A stretch of 22,459 nt of DNA, taken from contig CAZKSN010000013.1 in NCBI GenBank assembly GCA_964555585.1, positions 1-22,459 on the forward strand, written 5' to 3'. The position numbers and the translations under genes were made by a program. The notes beneath the pieces were generated by a model. That model worked only from the letters and a program-made list of their open reading frames with translations. It ran no database searches and was not told the origin of the DNA. The stretch is from CAZKSN01 sp964555585. Its GTDB lineage: Bacteria > Bacillota_I > Bacilli_A > RF39 > UBA660. Shown in pieces: positions 1 through 7,155 of the stretch (the stretch's first letter is position 1; each line of letters starts with the position of its first letter).

Positions 1-7
1 ATAACTT

Positions 8-16
8 CCCTCCTTT
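8..16 (-). promoter_or_regulatory. Ribosome binding site of a gene beyond the left edge
   Basis: Read on the minus strand the sequence is AAAGGAGGG, a near-perfect Shine-Dalgarno, followed by seven bases before the window ends. It lies after the tRNA-Cys terminator, so another minus-strand gene very probably begins just outside the window. Nothing can be said about its product. Confidence 0.6.
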
Positions 17-21
17 ACAAC

Positions 22-50
22 AAAAAAATTCAACTCGTTATAAGTTGAAT
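22..50 (-). terminator. Intrinsic terminator after tRNA-Cys
   Basis: On the minus strand an 8-bp perfect stem (ATTCAACT pairing with AGTTGAAT, 28-50, loop of 7) is followed by seven T. It sits about 40 nt downstream of the tRNA-Cys 3' end and would end that transcript. A second small hairpin, 6 bp with a 3-nt loop at 62-76, lies between the tRNA and this terminator. Confidence 0.75.
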
Positions 51-88
51 CTTATCTTTAAGTCGAAAAGTTCGACATTTTTGCTTAA

Positions 89-162
89 TGGAGGGCCCAG
101 TCGGATTTGAACCAACGATCAGGGAGTTGCAGTCCCTTGCCTTACCACTTGGCTATAGGCCC
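89..162 (-). tRNA. tRNA-Cys: tRNA-Cys (GCA)
   Basis: The minus strand folds into a complete cloverleaf of 74 nt including an encoded 3' CCA. The acceptor stem GGGCCTA pairs with TGGGCCC through one T-G wobble. The D-arm begins GCCAAGTGG. The anticodon stem AGGGA/TCCCT holds loop CTGCAAC, giving anticodon GCA. The T-loop is the normal TTCAAAT and the discriminator base is T, the expected identity base for tRNA-Cys. It stands alone, with its own promoter upstream and terminator downstream. Confidence 0.95.
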
Positions 163-207
163 GATATAAACTATATTTAATAATGAACATTCTTTTCAAG
201 CACAATT

Positions 208-236
208 ATTTTACCCAATTATACTGTAAAAGTCAA
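208..236 (-). promoter_or_regulatory. Promoter of tRNA-Cys
   Basis: The minus strand reads TTGACT, a 17-nt spacer, then TAAAAT, a good vegetative (sigma-A type) promoter. It begins two bases after the stop codon of the upstream membrane-protein gene and would give a leader of roughly 40 nt before the tRNA. A second weaker pair, TTGAAA with 18 nt to TATAGT, lies nearer the tRNA. Confidence 0.6.
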
Positions 237-238
237 TA

Positions 239-1843
239 TTATTTCAAAATTACAATATATCTTATATTTCTTATAGTTATATACAATTTTATATTATCTG
301 CAGTTTTTATTTCTTTTGGAACCTCTATGAATATTATATTATTTTTTACATAAGTGGAATTTATTAATTTAATATTTGTATTTTTACTTTCATTATTTAA
401 AGTATAATTAATAGCTCCAAAATATGAAATAAAGTCATTTCCTGAAGATAAATATTTAGCCATAAAAATACTTTTGTCTACAGTAAAATTTGCATTTAAT
501 CTAATTAACATTTTATTTTCATCTTCTATTGATGGTTTTATTACAATATTTCCTTCATAGCATTCACTGCTTTTAACGCAATACTGATATTTTTCTGTAA
601 ATGAGTTTGCTAACAAATAAGAATTTACTTTAAATATAGAGTTATGCAGATTAGATTTATCTAAATTTATTTCATCCTCTATATTATATTCAGCTATATC
701 AACAGTTTCATCTAAACTTTTAGGGGATAGATTGATATCTCTGTAGTCAGCATCAATATTTCCTTCAAGTAATTTTACGTTATTAAGTATTCTAAAGATA
801 AAACTGCCAGTTTTATCTTCATTATCTATTTCATAAATAAACAAATATTCATAATCTTCTCCAGAATAAAAAGTTTCTTTTTGATAACTATCACCTAAAT
901 CTAAGAAATAATTTTCTTTAGATAAAACAGGATAATAGGTTTTATTTTTAGTTACCAGTCTATAATCATCTGTATTTATTTTTTTATCTTCTGAACTATT
1001 ATTATTTATATTAATCCTTACTATTATATATGACTTATTTTTATTAATTGTACTTCCTTTATAATTTATAGATGTTATATATGAATTATAAACCGACATG
1101 TTTAGTCCATCTGCAATAAAGTTTTCAGTTTCCATGTATGATTTATTATATACTTCTAAATTCAAATAAACAGAAAGACCTGCTCCAAGAATTATAACTG
1201 ATAAAATAACAATGAAAAAGAATCTGTTTTCTAAGGCAAAATATTTTACTTCTCTTATAGCTCTTCTAATGCCTCTCATATATTTATATGTATCTTTAGC
1301 CAGTATTAGCTCCACTTCTTCATTATCTTTAACATTTATATCTAAATCCACTAAATCTTTATTAAAATTGAATTTTTTAATATCAAAACCTATACCTCTA
1401 AAAATTGTATAAGTCACAAATAAATATTGAGGAATTGTAGCTATTAAGGAAACATCTCTTGCTATTCTTATCAGTCTTTGATCCACGCTGTTTACTTGAA
1501 TACTTTGAAGTATATCAAACATATAAATAAATACTACAAATAAAGCTAGGTAGTATAAGCAAAGTATTGTATAATAAAATGTTTTTTTATTTTTCCACTT
1601 TAATAAAAAATATAAGACTACTCCAATAAAAATAATAAGCAATATTATTAAAAATATATAATAATTTATAAACTGTGAACTTATATTTGCATAGTAGGTA
1701 TAAAATCCTTCCTTAACATAATCATTAAGAAAGTTATAAATTAAAGAAGTCTTATAAGCGATATAAATTAAAGCAACACTTAATAATAAATGAATTATTC
1801 TAAAATTTTTAATTAAAAAAGCATATGGATTTTTTATTATCAC
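239..1843 (-). CDS. Five-TM membrane protein with extracytoplasmic DUF4352-like C-terminal domain
   Basis: I do not recognise a named family for the whole protein. Counting from the upstream TTG, hydrophobic segments lie near residues 19-36, 62-84, 92-114, 133-152 and 211-230, with a basic cytoplasmic-looking stretch at 155-210. After the fifth segment comes about 300 residues of beta-rich, Asn/Lys-rich sequence. Its first part (about 244-365) has the 'conserved-strand, NNSS, then YRLVTKNKTYYPV' pattern of DUF4352/telokin-like domains, which usually sit outside the membrane. Start choice: the longest frame begins with TTG at 1852, but GGGAG abuts that codon; GTG at 1843 has the same GGGAG at a workable spacing of 9 nt, so I prefer 1843 (534 aa). 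It has its own promoter and no obvious terminator. The role is unknown. Confidence 0.75.
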   Translation of the reverse strand: MIIKNPYAFLIKNFRIIHLLLSVALIYIAYKTSLIYNFLNDYVKEGFYTYYANISSQFINYYIFLIILLIIFIGVVLYFLLKWKNKKTFYYTILCLYYLALFVVFIYMFDILQSIQVNSVDQRLIRIARDVSLIATIPQYLFVTYTIFRGIGFDIKKFNFNKDLVDLDINVKDNEEVELILAKDTYKYMRGIRRAIREVKYFALENRFFFIVILSVIILGAGLSVYLNLEVYNKSYMETENFIADGLNMSVYNSYITSINYKGSTINKNKSYIIVRININNNSSEDKKINTDDYRLVTKNKTYYPVLSKENYFLDLGDSYQKETFYSGEDYEYLFIYEIDNEDKTGSFIFRILNNVKLLEGNIDADYRDINLSPKSLDETVDIAEYNIEDEINLDKSNLHNSIFKVNSYLLANSFTEKYQYCVKSSECYEGNIVIKPSIEDENKMLIRLNANFTVDKSIFMAKYLSSGNDFISYFGAINYTLNNESKNTNIKLINSTYVKNNIIFIEVPKEIKTADNIKLYITIRNIRYIVILK

Positions 1844-1860
1844 CTTAGCCAACTCCCAAT

Positions 1861-1885
1861 ATTATAATTATAGCATAGCATAGCA
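1861..1885 (-). promoter_or_regulatory. Extended -10 promoter with 5-bp tandem repeats, membrane-protein gene
   Basis: The minus strand reads TGC-TATAAT at 1867-1875, an extended -10 element, with a second TATAAT directly after it (1861-1866). Just upstream are three tandem copies of the pentamer GCTAT. No convincing -35 is visible in the T-rich stretch above, which fits an extended -10 promoter. The likely GTG start at 1843 lies about 20 nt downstream. Confidence 0.5.
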
Positions 1886-1893
1886 AAAAGAAA

Positions 1894-1915
1894 AATAATA
1901 GATTAATCTATTATT
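1894..1915 (-). terminator. Terminator overlapping the stop of the LysM gene
   Basis: An 11-bp perfect inverted repeat centred at 1904/1905 is followed on the minus strand by a T-rich tract (ATTTTTCTTTTT). The LysM gene stop codon (1911-1913) lies inside the upstream arm. The stem is A+T-rich, so strength is uncertain. Confidence 0.5.
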
Positions 1916-2240
1916 CTTTGTAAAATATCATTTGACCTGGTAATAAATATATTGTTTGATTCTGTTTTACTATTTCATCCTCTTTTATACCAAATACATT
2001 ACCTACGTTTTTTAAAGTGTCCTCTTCCTTAGTTATATAATATTGTACTCCCTTTTTTGGAATTATTAATGTCTGATTAGGATAAATATAATCTTCTGTC
2101 TTTAAACCATTCAATTCCGCTATTAATTTCGGATTCATGTTGAACTGCTGAGCTATTTTATATAATGTATCACCTGACTGAATAACATAATAACTATAGA
2201 AAGGGGTTTCTAATGATTGCCTATTAGCGTTAATATACAT
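1911..2240 (-). CDS. Double-LysM domain protein without signal peptide
   Basis: LysM domains bind the glycan backbone of peptidoglycan. Residues 17-61 form a canonical LysM: YYVIQSGDTLYKIAQQF, then NP-LIAELNGL and the closing PNQTLIIP. Residues 67-107 are a second, degenerate copy starting YYITKEEDTLKNVGNVF and ending LPGQMIFY. The reading frame is open upstream to 2309, but that would overlap the preceding gene; ATG at 2240 has AGGTGAT directly before it, so I use it (109 aa). There is no signal peptide or membrane segment. That is unusual for a wall enzyme but normal for spore-envelope LysM proteins such as SafA, which are made in the mother cell, so a coat or cortex role is a reasonable inference. 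It follows the gene at 2284-3396 by 43 nt. Confidence 0.85.
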   Translation of the reverse strand: MYINANRQSLETPFYSYYVIQSGDTLYKIAQQFNMNPKLIAELNGLKTEDYIYPNQTLIIPKKGVQYYITKEEDTLKNVGNVFGIKEDEIVKQNQTIYLLPGQMIFYKE

Positions 2241-2283
2241 TTTATCATCACCTAAAATATTATATGAATATATGTTAAATAGG

Positions 2284-3396
2284 TTATTGATTATAAATGT
2301 ATATAACATCTTTATTAAAATTTAATTCAAAGTAATTAAATATTTTATAAAAGCCTAAAGAGGAAATATATTCATATAAATTTTCATCATCAATAAAATA
2401 TGCCTTATCATTTTTTGATTCAATAAATTTTAAATCTAAATTATTACTTATTAGTGTTATTAAACTATTATTCTCCTTATAATATTTAAAAACACCTTTT
2501 TCATTTATATTAAAATCAGTATCATCACTATTAAGTTCAAAATATGTTATTTTATCTATTTCATATTCATTTCTTGTAGCAGACTTATATTCTCCCTTGT
2601 CAATTTTAATGTATCCATCAGTATCATCTCCAACTATTTTTACATTTCTTAATTTAATATTTATTTCATATAAAATATCACTTTTAGAATCATATAAATA
2701 TACATTATTTAAATGTGTACCTGCAATGTAAGAATCATAACTAATTTCATATTTAGTTTCAATTGTATATTTTTTTCCATTGACTATATTTATTAATAAA
2801 AATTTTTTAAATTCATGTTCTTCATCATAATTAGGCAATAATAAATACTTATTTATTTGAACACATAAATCATTGTCATAATTATCTTTTTCAAATATAT
2901 CAAGAACTTTAATTTTATTTCTATTCATGATATAGAATCCATTATATTTCCATACTGCTATATAAGAATCATCACTTAAATTACTAAAAAAAGTAAAATT
3001 ATTGTTTGCATAATAAATTTTATCTTCCTTTTCAGCAGAATTGTATTCTTCAATGCTTAATTCATCTTTTATTAAACTGAAATCAATAAGTTGATCAGCT
3101 TTATAACATAAAGGATATGTGTCAAAAAAATCAATTACAGGATAAATACAATAAGATTCATCGTTCTTATATTCCTTTATTGAAGAAATTACTTTCTTGC
3201 TGATTTTTCTGTTACTATAAATTTTAAAATTAAAATCATATTTACCGTTTATTTCAAAATAATATCTATTATTTTTATAATTTATATTTACAATAAAACT
3301 ATCTATTTTATATTTTATTTCATAACTTGAAGTATAATTTTTAACTACAAGTACAATAAAAATAATAAATAATAAAGTAAATATGAGTTTTTTCAT
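2284..3396 (-). CDS. Membrane-anchored extracytoplasmic protein of unknown function
   Basis: No family is recognised. The protein (370 aa) begins with a short basic tip and one hydrophobic segment (residues 3-18, FTLLFIIFIVLVV), read as an uncleaved signal anchor. The rest is hydrophilic, very rich in Asn, Asp, Lys, Tyr and Ile, with alternating strand-like stretches (YIAVWKYNGFYIMNR, KVLDIFEKDNY, LNNVYLYDSKSDILYEINI). This resembles a beta-propeller or repeated beta-sheet surface protein, but no repeat is clean enough to claim. It starts six bases after the stop of the thioredoxin-like gene with only a weak ribosome binding site, so translation is probably coupled to that gene. Confidence 0.7.
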   Translation of the reverse strand: MKKLIFTLLFIIFIVLVVKNYTSSYEIKYKIDSFIVNINYKNNRYYFEINGKYDFNFKIYSNRKISKKVISSIKEYKNDESYCIYPVIDFFDTYPLCYKADQLIDFSLIKDELSIEEYNSAEKEDKIYYANNNFTFFSNLSDDSYIAVWKYNGFYIMNRNKIKVLDIFEKDNYDNDLCVQINKYLLLPNYDEEHEFKKFLLINIVNGKKYTIETKYEISYDSYIAGTHLNNVYLYDSKSDILYEINIKLRNVKIVGDDTDGYIKIDKGEYKSATRNEYEIDKITYFELNSDDTDFNINEKGVFKYYKENNSLITLISNNLDLKFIESKNDKAYFIDDENLYEYISSLGFYKIFNYFELNFNKDVIYIYNQ

Positions 3397-3402
3397 AACA
3401 AA

Positions 3403-3858
3403 TTAATCTTCAATTACATTATTAGTTGTTAAAAATTCCAATGTAGCTTCAGTATCAAGAGCTCCTACATTGTCAGTAATGAATTCTCCATTTTTCATAA
3501 TAAATGTATATGGAACTGAGCCTTCATAGTTTTCTAATTCATATGTAGTTGACAAAGTATTATAATCTTCTTCAGATAATGTATCTATTTCAAACCAGTA
3601 TAAAGTAAAACCATACTCTTCCTGTAAAGCTTTAATTACCGGTTTGTAAGCCTGGCAATATCCACATGTTGTTAAAGCCATAACAGTAACCACATAACTG
3701 TCTTCCTGTGTCTTTTCAGACCAAGATACTAATTCTTCACTATTATCAACTTCTTCAGTTGTAGTCTTTTCTTCACTAAACATTACAACAAAAGCAAATA
3801 TTACTATAATAAGTCCAATAAATATTTTAACTCCATTTTTTTCCAACATTTTCTTCAT
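3403..3858 (-). CDS. Membrane-anchored thioredoxin-like protein (CGYC)
   Basis: A single N-terminal transmembrane segment (residues 11-27) follows a basic start, so the domain should face outside. After an acidic linker (about 29-52) comes a thioredoxin fold: VVTVMALTTCGYCQAYKP carries the redox pair C65-x-x-C68, followed by a helix, the strand LYWFEID and the cis-proline loop SVPYTFIM (P116). The total of 151 aa is normal for an anchored thioredoxin-like protein; no DsbB-like or CcdA partner is in the window. CGYC resembles the CxxC of TlpA/DsbA-type proteins more than the CGPC of cytosolic thioredoxin, but direction of electron flow cannot be read from sequence. GAGGTGAA lies before the ATG. 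It is the first gene after a terminator and has a promoter. The upstream neighbour encodes a 25-cysteine surface protein, a plausible substrate. Confidence 0.88.
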   Translation of the reverse strand: MKKMLEKNGVKIFIGLIIVIFAFVVMFSEEKTTTEEVDNSEELVSWSEKTQEDSYVVTVMALTTCGYCQAYKPVIKALQEEYGFTLYWFEIDTLSEEDYNTLSTTYELENYEGSVPYTFIMKNGEFITDNVGALDTEATLEFLTTNNVIED

Positions 3859-3878
3859 TTAATTCACCTCATAAAATT

Positions 3879-3907
3879 ATTATAAAGGTTTTATTGAGAA
3901 AAAACAA
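3879..3907 (-). promoter_or_regulatory. Promoter of the thioredoxin-like gene
   Basis: The minus strand reads TTGTTT, a 17-nt spacer, then TATAAT, about 20 nt before the start codon and just after the terminator of the upstream gene. The -10 is perfect and the -35 weak (3 of 6). Confidence 0.45.
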
Positions 3908-3909
3908 TT

Positions 3910-3938
3910 AAAAAAGATTAGTTTAACTACTAATCTTT
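3910..3938 (-). terminator. Intrinsic terminator of the cysteine-rich gene
   Basis: A 10-bp stem (AAAGATTAGT pairing with ACTAATCTTT, 3913-3938, loop of 6) is followed on the minus strand by six T. The stop codon of the cysteine-rich protein (3937-3939) overlaps the first two bases of the stem. It separates that gene from the thioredoxin-like gene. Confidence 0.8.
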
Positions 3939-5259
3939 ATTTTTTTTCCACTGTTCTTGTTTTTCCAGTTGAAGTCCATCCGCTTATTGCTTTACTTGTA
4001 CTCCATTTATAAGAACATACTTTCTTATCTAATGTTTTACAAACTTTATTTTTTGTATCACTAGATGTAATATAACAAAATGATCCATCTAAATCATAAT
4101 CTTCAGGACAATCAAAGTATAAGAACTTTCCACTAATAAAATGATAACATTTCTTATTTATAGGCAAACCGTCTTCAGCATTACAATAATATGTGTCTGC
4201 ATCTTTTCTAGAAACATAACATTTTAAATTTTCATTACTTCCTACCGGAGTTGCCCCATCTGGACATTTGTAACTTCCATTTGATGTAGTTTCATTTGCA
4301 CCAAATGAACAATGTTTTCCATCAGTTGTTAAAGAGACTTTTGAACAGCTATAAGTTTTTTCTGTAGTACATTTATTATAATAATTGTAAGGCACTTGAA
4401 CAGGACATTCTATATGATTGCTACATGTATATTCAAATTGTGTTTTTATATAATCATATTCAGAGCCACTGTAGGTACCAGTTGTTTTTACAACTTTACA
4501 AGAAGTTGAACTTCCTTCATTTGCATTTATTATACAATGTTTTCCATCAGTTGATAATGTTCCTTGAGAACAACTATATGTTATTTCACCGGATAAGTAA
4601 ATTTTATCAACTTCTATCTGTTTAGTTTCTCCCTCTTTTACATATGCATTATATGTATATTGAGAATTTGAAGAAAATACAGGAATAGCTGAAATGCTGC
4701 TTGAAATTGTTTTATAACATTTACCGTTTTTCATGATATATCCACTTGGACAACTGCATGATTCAACTTCTTTTGTAGAACACTTTTTAAACTGATATTG
4801 AATTTCTTCTTCAACTTCTTTTGTACAAATATCATTTTCACAATAATCATAGCAACCTAAGGTTTCAACTATATAATCTGTTTCTTCATTACATGAAAGA
4901 TTTATCTTTAATGTGTAATCATTTGCATTTTTAGTAACAGATGCGTAAGAGCTATATACATTACATGAATTTCCATCCTTGTCAACAAAAGGAATTATTA
5001 AGTTTTTTGCAATCATATCCTGTAATTTCAATTCTACAGTTTCACCAACATTTTGAGGCAATTTATCTGTAGTAAAATAACTCTTGGCTGTATCTTGCAT
5101 ATATTTTATGTTTTCTCTAAATACGTTATTGTAAAAAGGAAGCATATTTGGAACTTTAGGAAATAACCACATCATTAATAAAACAAATAATATTAAAAAT
5201 ATTAATTTTGAAATTATATCTCTGAAATTAAATCCATAATTTCTTTCGTTGCTGTACAT
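3937..5259 (-). CDS. Membrane-anchored cysteine-rich repeat surface protein
   Basis: I see 440 residues with one N-terminal membrane segment (17-33). Residues 45-140 form a head-like domain (an AKSYF helix near 58, then VELKLQDMIAKNLI, a DKDGNSC turn and LGCYDYC) that resembles the globular part of pilin-like proteins; this is a resemblance only, as there is no prepilin cleavage motif. From about 150 onward the chain is cysteine-rich. It includes CSCPSGYIMKNGKCY and two near-identical units, TYSCSQGTLSTDGKHC (227-249 region) and TYSCSKVSLTTDGKHC (302-324 region), plus shorter CP-x-GY-like turns (KCPDG, DCPEDYDLDGSFC). I count 25 cysteines, so an oxidised, disulfide-bonded, extracellular structure is likely. 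The strong ribosome binding site GAGGAGGTG lies inside the last codons of the upstream gene, so the two are translationally coupled. Function unknown. Confidence 0.8.
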   Translation of the reverse strand: MYSNERNYGFNFRDIISKLIFLILFVLLMMWLFPKVPNMLPFYNNVFRENIKYMQDTAKSYFTTDKLPQNVGETVELKLQDMIAKNLIIPFVDKDGNSCNVYSSYASVTKNANDYTLKINLSCNEETDYIVETLGCYDYCENDICTKEVEEEIQYQFKKCSTKEVESCSCPSGYIMKNGKCYKTISSSISAIPVFSSNSQYTYNAYVKEGETKQIEVDKIYLSGEITYSCSQGTLSTDGKHCIINANEGSSTSCKVVKTTGTYSGSEYDYIKTQFEYTCSNHIECPVQVPYNYYNKCTTEKTYSCSKVSLTTDGKHCSFGANETTSNGSYKCPDGATPVGSNENLKCYVSRKDADTYYCNAEDGLPINKKCYHFISGKFLYFDCPEDYDLDGSFCYITSSDTKNKVCKTLDKKVCSYKWSTSKAISGWTSTGKTRTVEKK

Positions 5260-5262
5260 ATC

Positions 5263-6237
5263 TTACACCTCCTCAATTGTTAAAACTTGAGGAGCACCTT
5301 TTTTAGATAAGCCTAAAACCATTGATCTATTTCCACTTAATGCTAAAGTTTGATTCAATTCTTCTATAATTCCTAATAAAGCTGCACTATATTCATTAAG
5401 TTCGTTTTCATCACAATTTACTTTGTGAATTTCCTGCATCATTTCATTTAATGAAATAATTGTACCATTACAAATGTAATCTGGACGTTGAAAATACATT
5501 GCCTGTACTGCATCTGCTTTAACAGCCATGAATATCATGTATGTCATTATAATTACTTCATCACCGGAGTTTTCCAATTTTGCTACTGGAACTTTTCCTT
5601 TATCTCCACCAAGATACCAGGAATTACCTATTAAATTAGTAATCTTTTGAGCATATTGTAAAGCTTCTTCCTTTGTAGAACTGTTGCTTAATTTTTTATC
5701 CAGTTCACCAAGTTCACAGATCAATTTGTATGCCTTAACATTAGAAACAGGTATAATCAAAGACCAGTCAATTACGGTTGATTTTAATGGATATTTCTCA
5801 TCCATCATCTGATTAATTAGATCCACATTAGATATCTGCATTAAATGAATCATTCTATCTTTCATTAAACTTACTTCATCATAAGTTACTTCAGTCTTAT
5901 TTGCAGCATGATATACTCTGATCCATTCTTCAATTTCCTCTAAAGTATAATCATGATCAGCTCCTATGGAATCATTAACGCTTTTTAAAAATTTAGAAGC
6001 AGCAACTTCTACTTTAGCCTCATCAAAAACATCATCTAAAACATTTTCATCATAAATTTCAATTTCAGGAGTGTTTTCTTGAGTTTCTACTGGAATTTGA
6101 GATTCAATAGCAGGTTTTGTATTTGTAGGTGTAGCACTTTGTTTTTTAAATAAACTTAAAAGATAACTATTAGCAGCTAAAGATATTGCTAATAATGATG
6201 CACCACCAATCAAAAATAATTTTGTAATTTTTTTCAT
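5263..6237 (-). CDS. Exported or membrane-anchored protein of unknown function
   Basis: No family is recognised. The 324-residue protein has a basic N-terminus and one hydrophobic segment (residues 7-29) ending SYLLSLFKKQ, then a Thr/Pro/Glu-rich low-complexity linker (35-62) typical of a spacer that lifts a domain off the membrane. The remaining 260 residues look mostly helical (DYTLEEIEEWIRVYHAANK, TKEEALQYAQKITNLIG). Only three cysteines are present, unlike its downstream neighbour. It is the first gene of a two-gene unit with the cysteine-rich protein: three bases separate the genes, and its last codons provide the neighbour's ribosome binding site. A consensus-grade promoter lies upstream. 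Its own ribosome binding site (AAGGGGG) is rather far from the ATG. Confidence 0.75.
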   Translation of the reverse strand: MKKITKLFLIGGASLLAISLAANSYLLSLFKKQSATPTNTKPAIESQIPVETQENTPEIEIYDENVLDDVFDEAKVEVAASKFLKSVNDSIGADHDYTLEEIEEWIRVYHAANKTEVTYDEVSLMKDRMIHLMQISNVDLINQMMDEKYPLKSTVIDWSLIIPVSNVKAYKLICELGELDKKLSNSSTKEEALQYAQKITNLIGNSWYLGGDKGKVPVAKLENSGDEVIIMTYMIFMAVKADAVQAMYFQRPDYICNGTIISLNEMMQEIHKVNCDENELNEYSAALLGIIEELNQTLALSGNRSMVLGLSKKGAPQVLTIEEV

Positions 6238-6271
6238 TATTCAAAGAACCCCCTTCTTAAATAATGCTAAT

Positions 6272-6300
6272 ATTATACTAAAAAAATTACTAAAAGTCAA
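6272..6300 (-). promoter_or_regulatory. Vegetative-type promoter of the exported/cysteine-rich gene pair
   Basis: The minus strand reads TTGACT, exactly 17 nt, then TATAAT (11 of 12 consensus positions). Transcription would start near 6265, about 30 nt before the ATG at 6237. The quality of the match suggests strong growth-phase expression rather than sporulation-only expression of the envelope pair. Confidence 0.8.
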
Positions 6301-6325
6301 TTATTTTATATTACATTAATAAAAT

Positions 6326-7108
6326 TTATGAAAAATATATAAATTTATGAATGCTAAAAAATAAAGATTGAAAAAATGGAGCTTTATAAATAAATTTAGG
6401 TTTAGTGCTTAATATGGCATCTTCAATTTTATAAATAATTGAGGATAGATTCCTTTTTTCAATTATACTGAACATTTTCAATTCTCTTTCTATTAATTTA
6501 TTTCTTAATTTTTTAAAATAACTTCTTTCCATCCATTCATATTTATTTTCAATCATTATCTGATTAAAACCAGTATAATATGCTCCCGGTTCAATTAAAG
6601 ATACTTTAATATTCTTTTTTAAATATTCTAATTCTTTTCTTAACGCTACAGCTATTGATATAAGACTTGATTTGGTTGAAGAATATATTCCAAAAAACTT
6701 AATTGGAATTTCTCCCAATAAAGATGACATAATTATAATTCTTCCGCTGTTTCTTTTTATCATCTGTCTGGATACAATCTGTATTAATTTTATTGTGGAA
6801 AATACATTTATTTCATAATTTCTTTTTACATTTTTCATTGGTATATCTAAAATACTACCTGTGTATCCAATGCCAGCATTGCAAAACAAGGTATCTATTT
6901 TTAAATTTTCTAACAGTTTTAAATCAATATTTTTTGTCACATCTAACTTTATAATTTCTATATTTTTATATTCTTTTAGATCATTAATTAATCTTTTACA
7001 TTGTGATTTTGTATGCACACATAAATATATTTTGTGATTATATAAAGACAATCTCTTTCCAGCCTCAAGTCCGATTCCGCTTGCTGCTCCAGTAATTAAG
7101 ATATTCAT
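6326..7108 (-). CDS. Short-chain dehydrogenase/reductase (SDR) family protein
   Basis: This is a classical SDR of 260 aa, an NAD(P)-dependent oxidoreductase with a Rossmann fold. The cofactor motif TGAASGIG is at residues 6-13, the NAG motif at 77-79 (LFCNAGIGYTG), and the catalytic tetrad appears as N101, S128/S129 (IIIMSSLLG) and YSSTK (Y142, K146). The usual family length is about 250, so it is complete. The frame is open to 7135, but ATG at 7108 has GGAGGT at ideal spacing, so the longer start is unlikely. The substrate cannot be told from sequence; the C-terminal half resembles general SDRs annotated as short-chain dehydrogenase. It follows the Ca2+-ATPase gene by 47 nt without a visible terminator, so they may be co-transcribed, though no functional tie is obvious. 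Confidence 0.9.
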   Translation of the reverse strand: MNILITGAASGIGLEAGKRLSLYNHKIYLCVHTKSQCKRLINDLKEYKNIEIIKLDVTKNIDLKLLENLKIDTLFCNAGIGYTGSILDIPMKNVKRNYEINVFSTIKLIQIVSRQMIKRNSGRIIIMSSLLGEIPIKFFGIYSSTKSSLISIAVALRKELEYLKKNIKVSLIEPGAYYTGFNQIMIENKYEWMERSYFKKLRNKLIERELKMFSIIEKRNLSSIIYKIEDAILSTKPKFIYKAPFFQSLFFSIHKFIYFS

Positions 7109-7155
7109 TCTTACCTCCATTTTTAGTATGGACATAAAAACGATAATTTATTGAT

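Noticed and set aside
62..76. Small perfect hairpin GTCGAA/TTCGAC near the left edge as a separate terminator
   Set aside because: Six base pairs with a three-base loop and no T-run on the minus strand; probably only a spacer hairpin before the real terminator at 22-50.
1212..1412. Plus-strand open frame inside the first membrane-protein gene
   Set aside because: Antisense shadow: no ribosome binding site, and low-complexity Ser/Leu sequence. The same applies to the plus-strand frames at 4425, 7334, 8108, 11446, 11983, 14138, 14709, 15219, 16283 and 19316.
2241..2309. Longer N-terminus for the LysM protein
   Set aside because: It would overlap the end of the preceding gene, adds non-LysM sequence and lacks a ribosome binding site, whereas ATG at 2240 has AGGTGAT at the right distance.
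6310..6350. Possible terminator at the end of the SDR gene
   Set aside because: The 8-bp stem is A+T only, lies mostly inside the coding end, and has no clean T-run after it.
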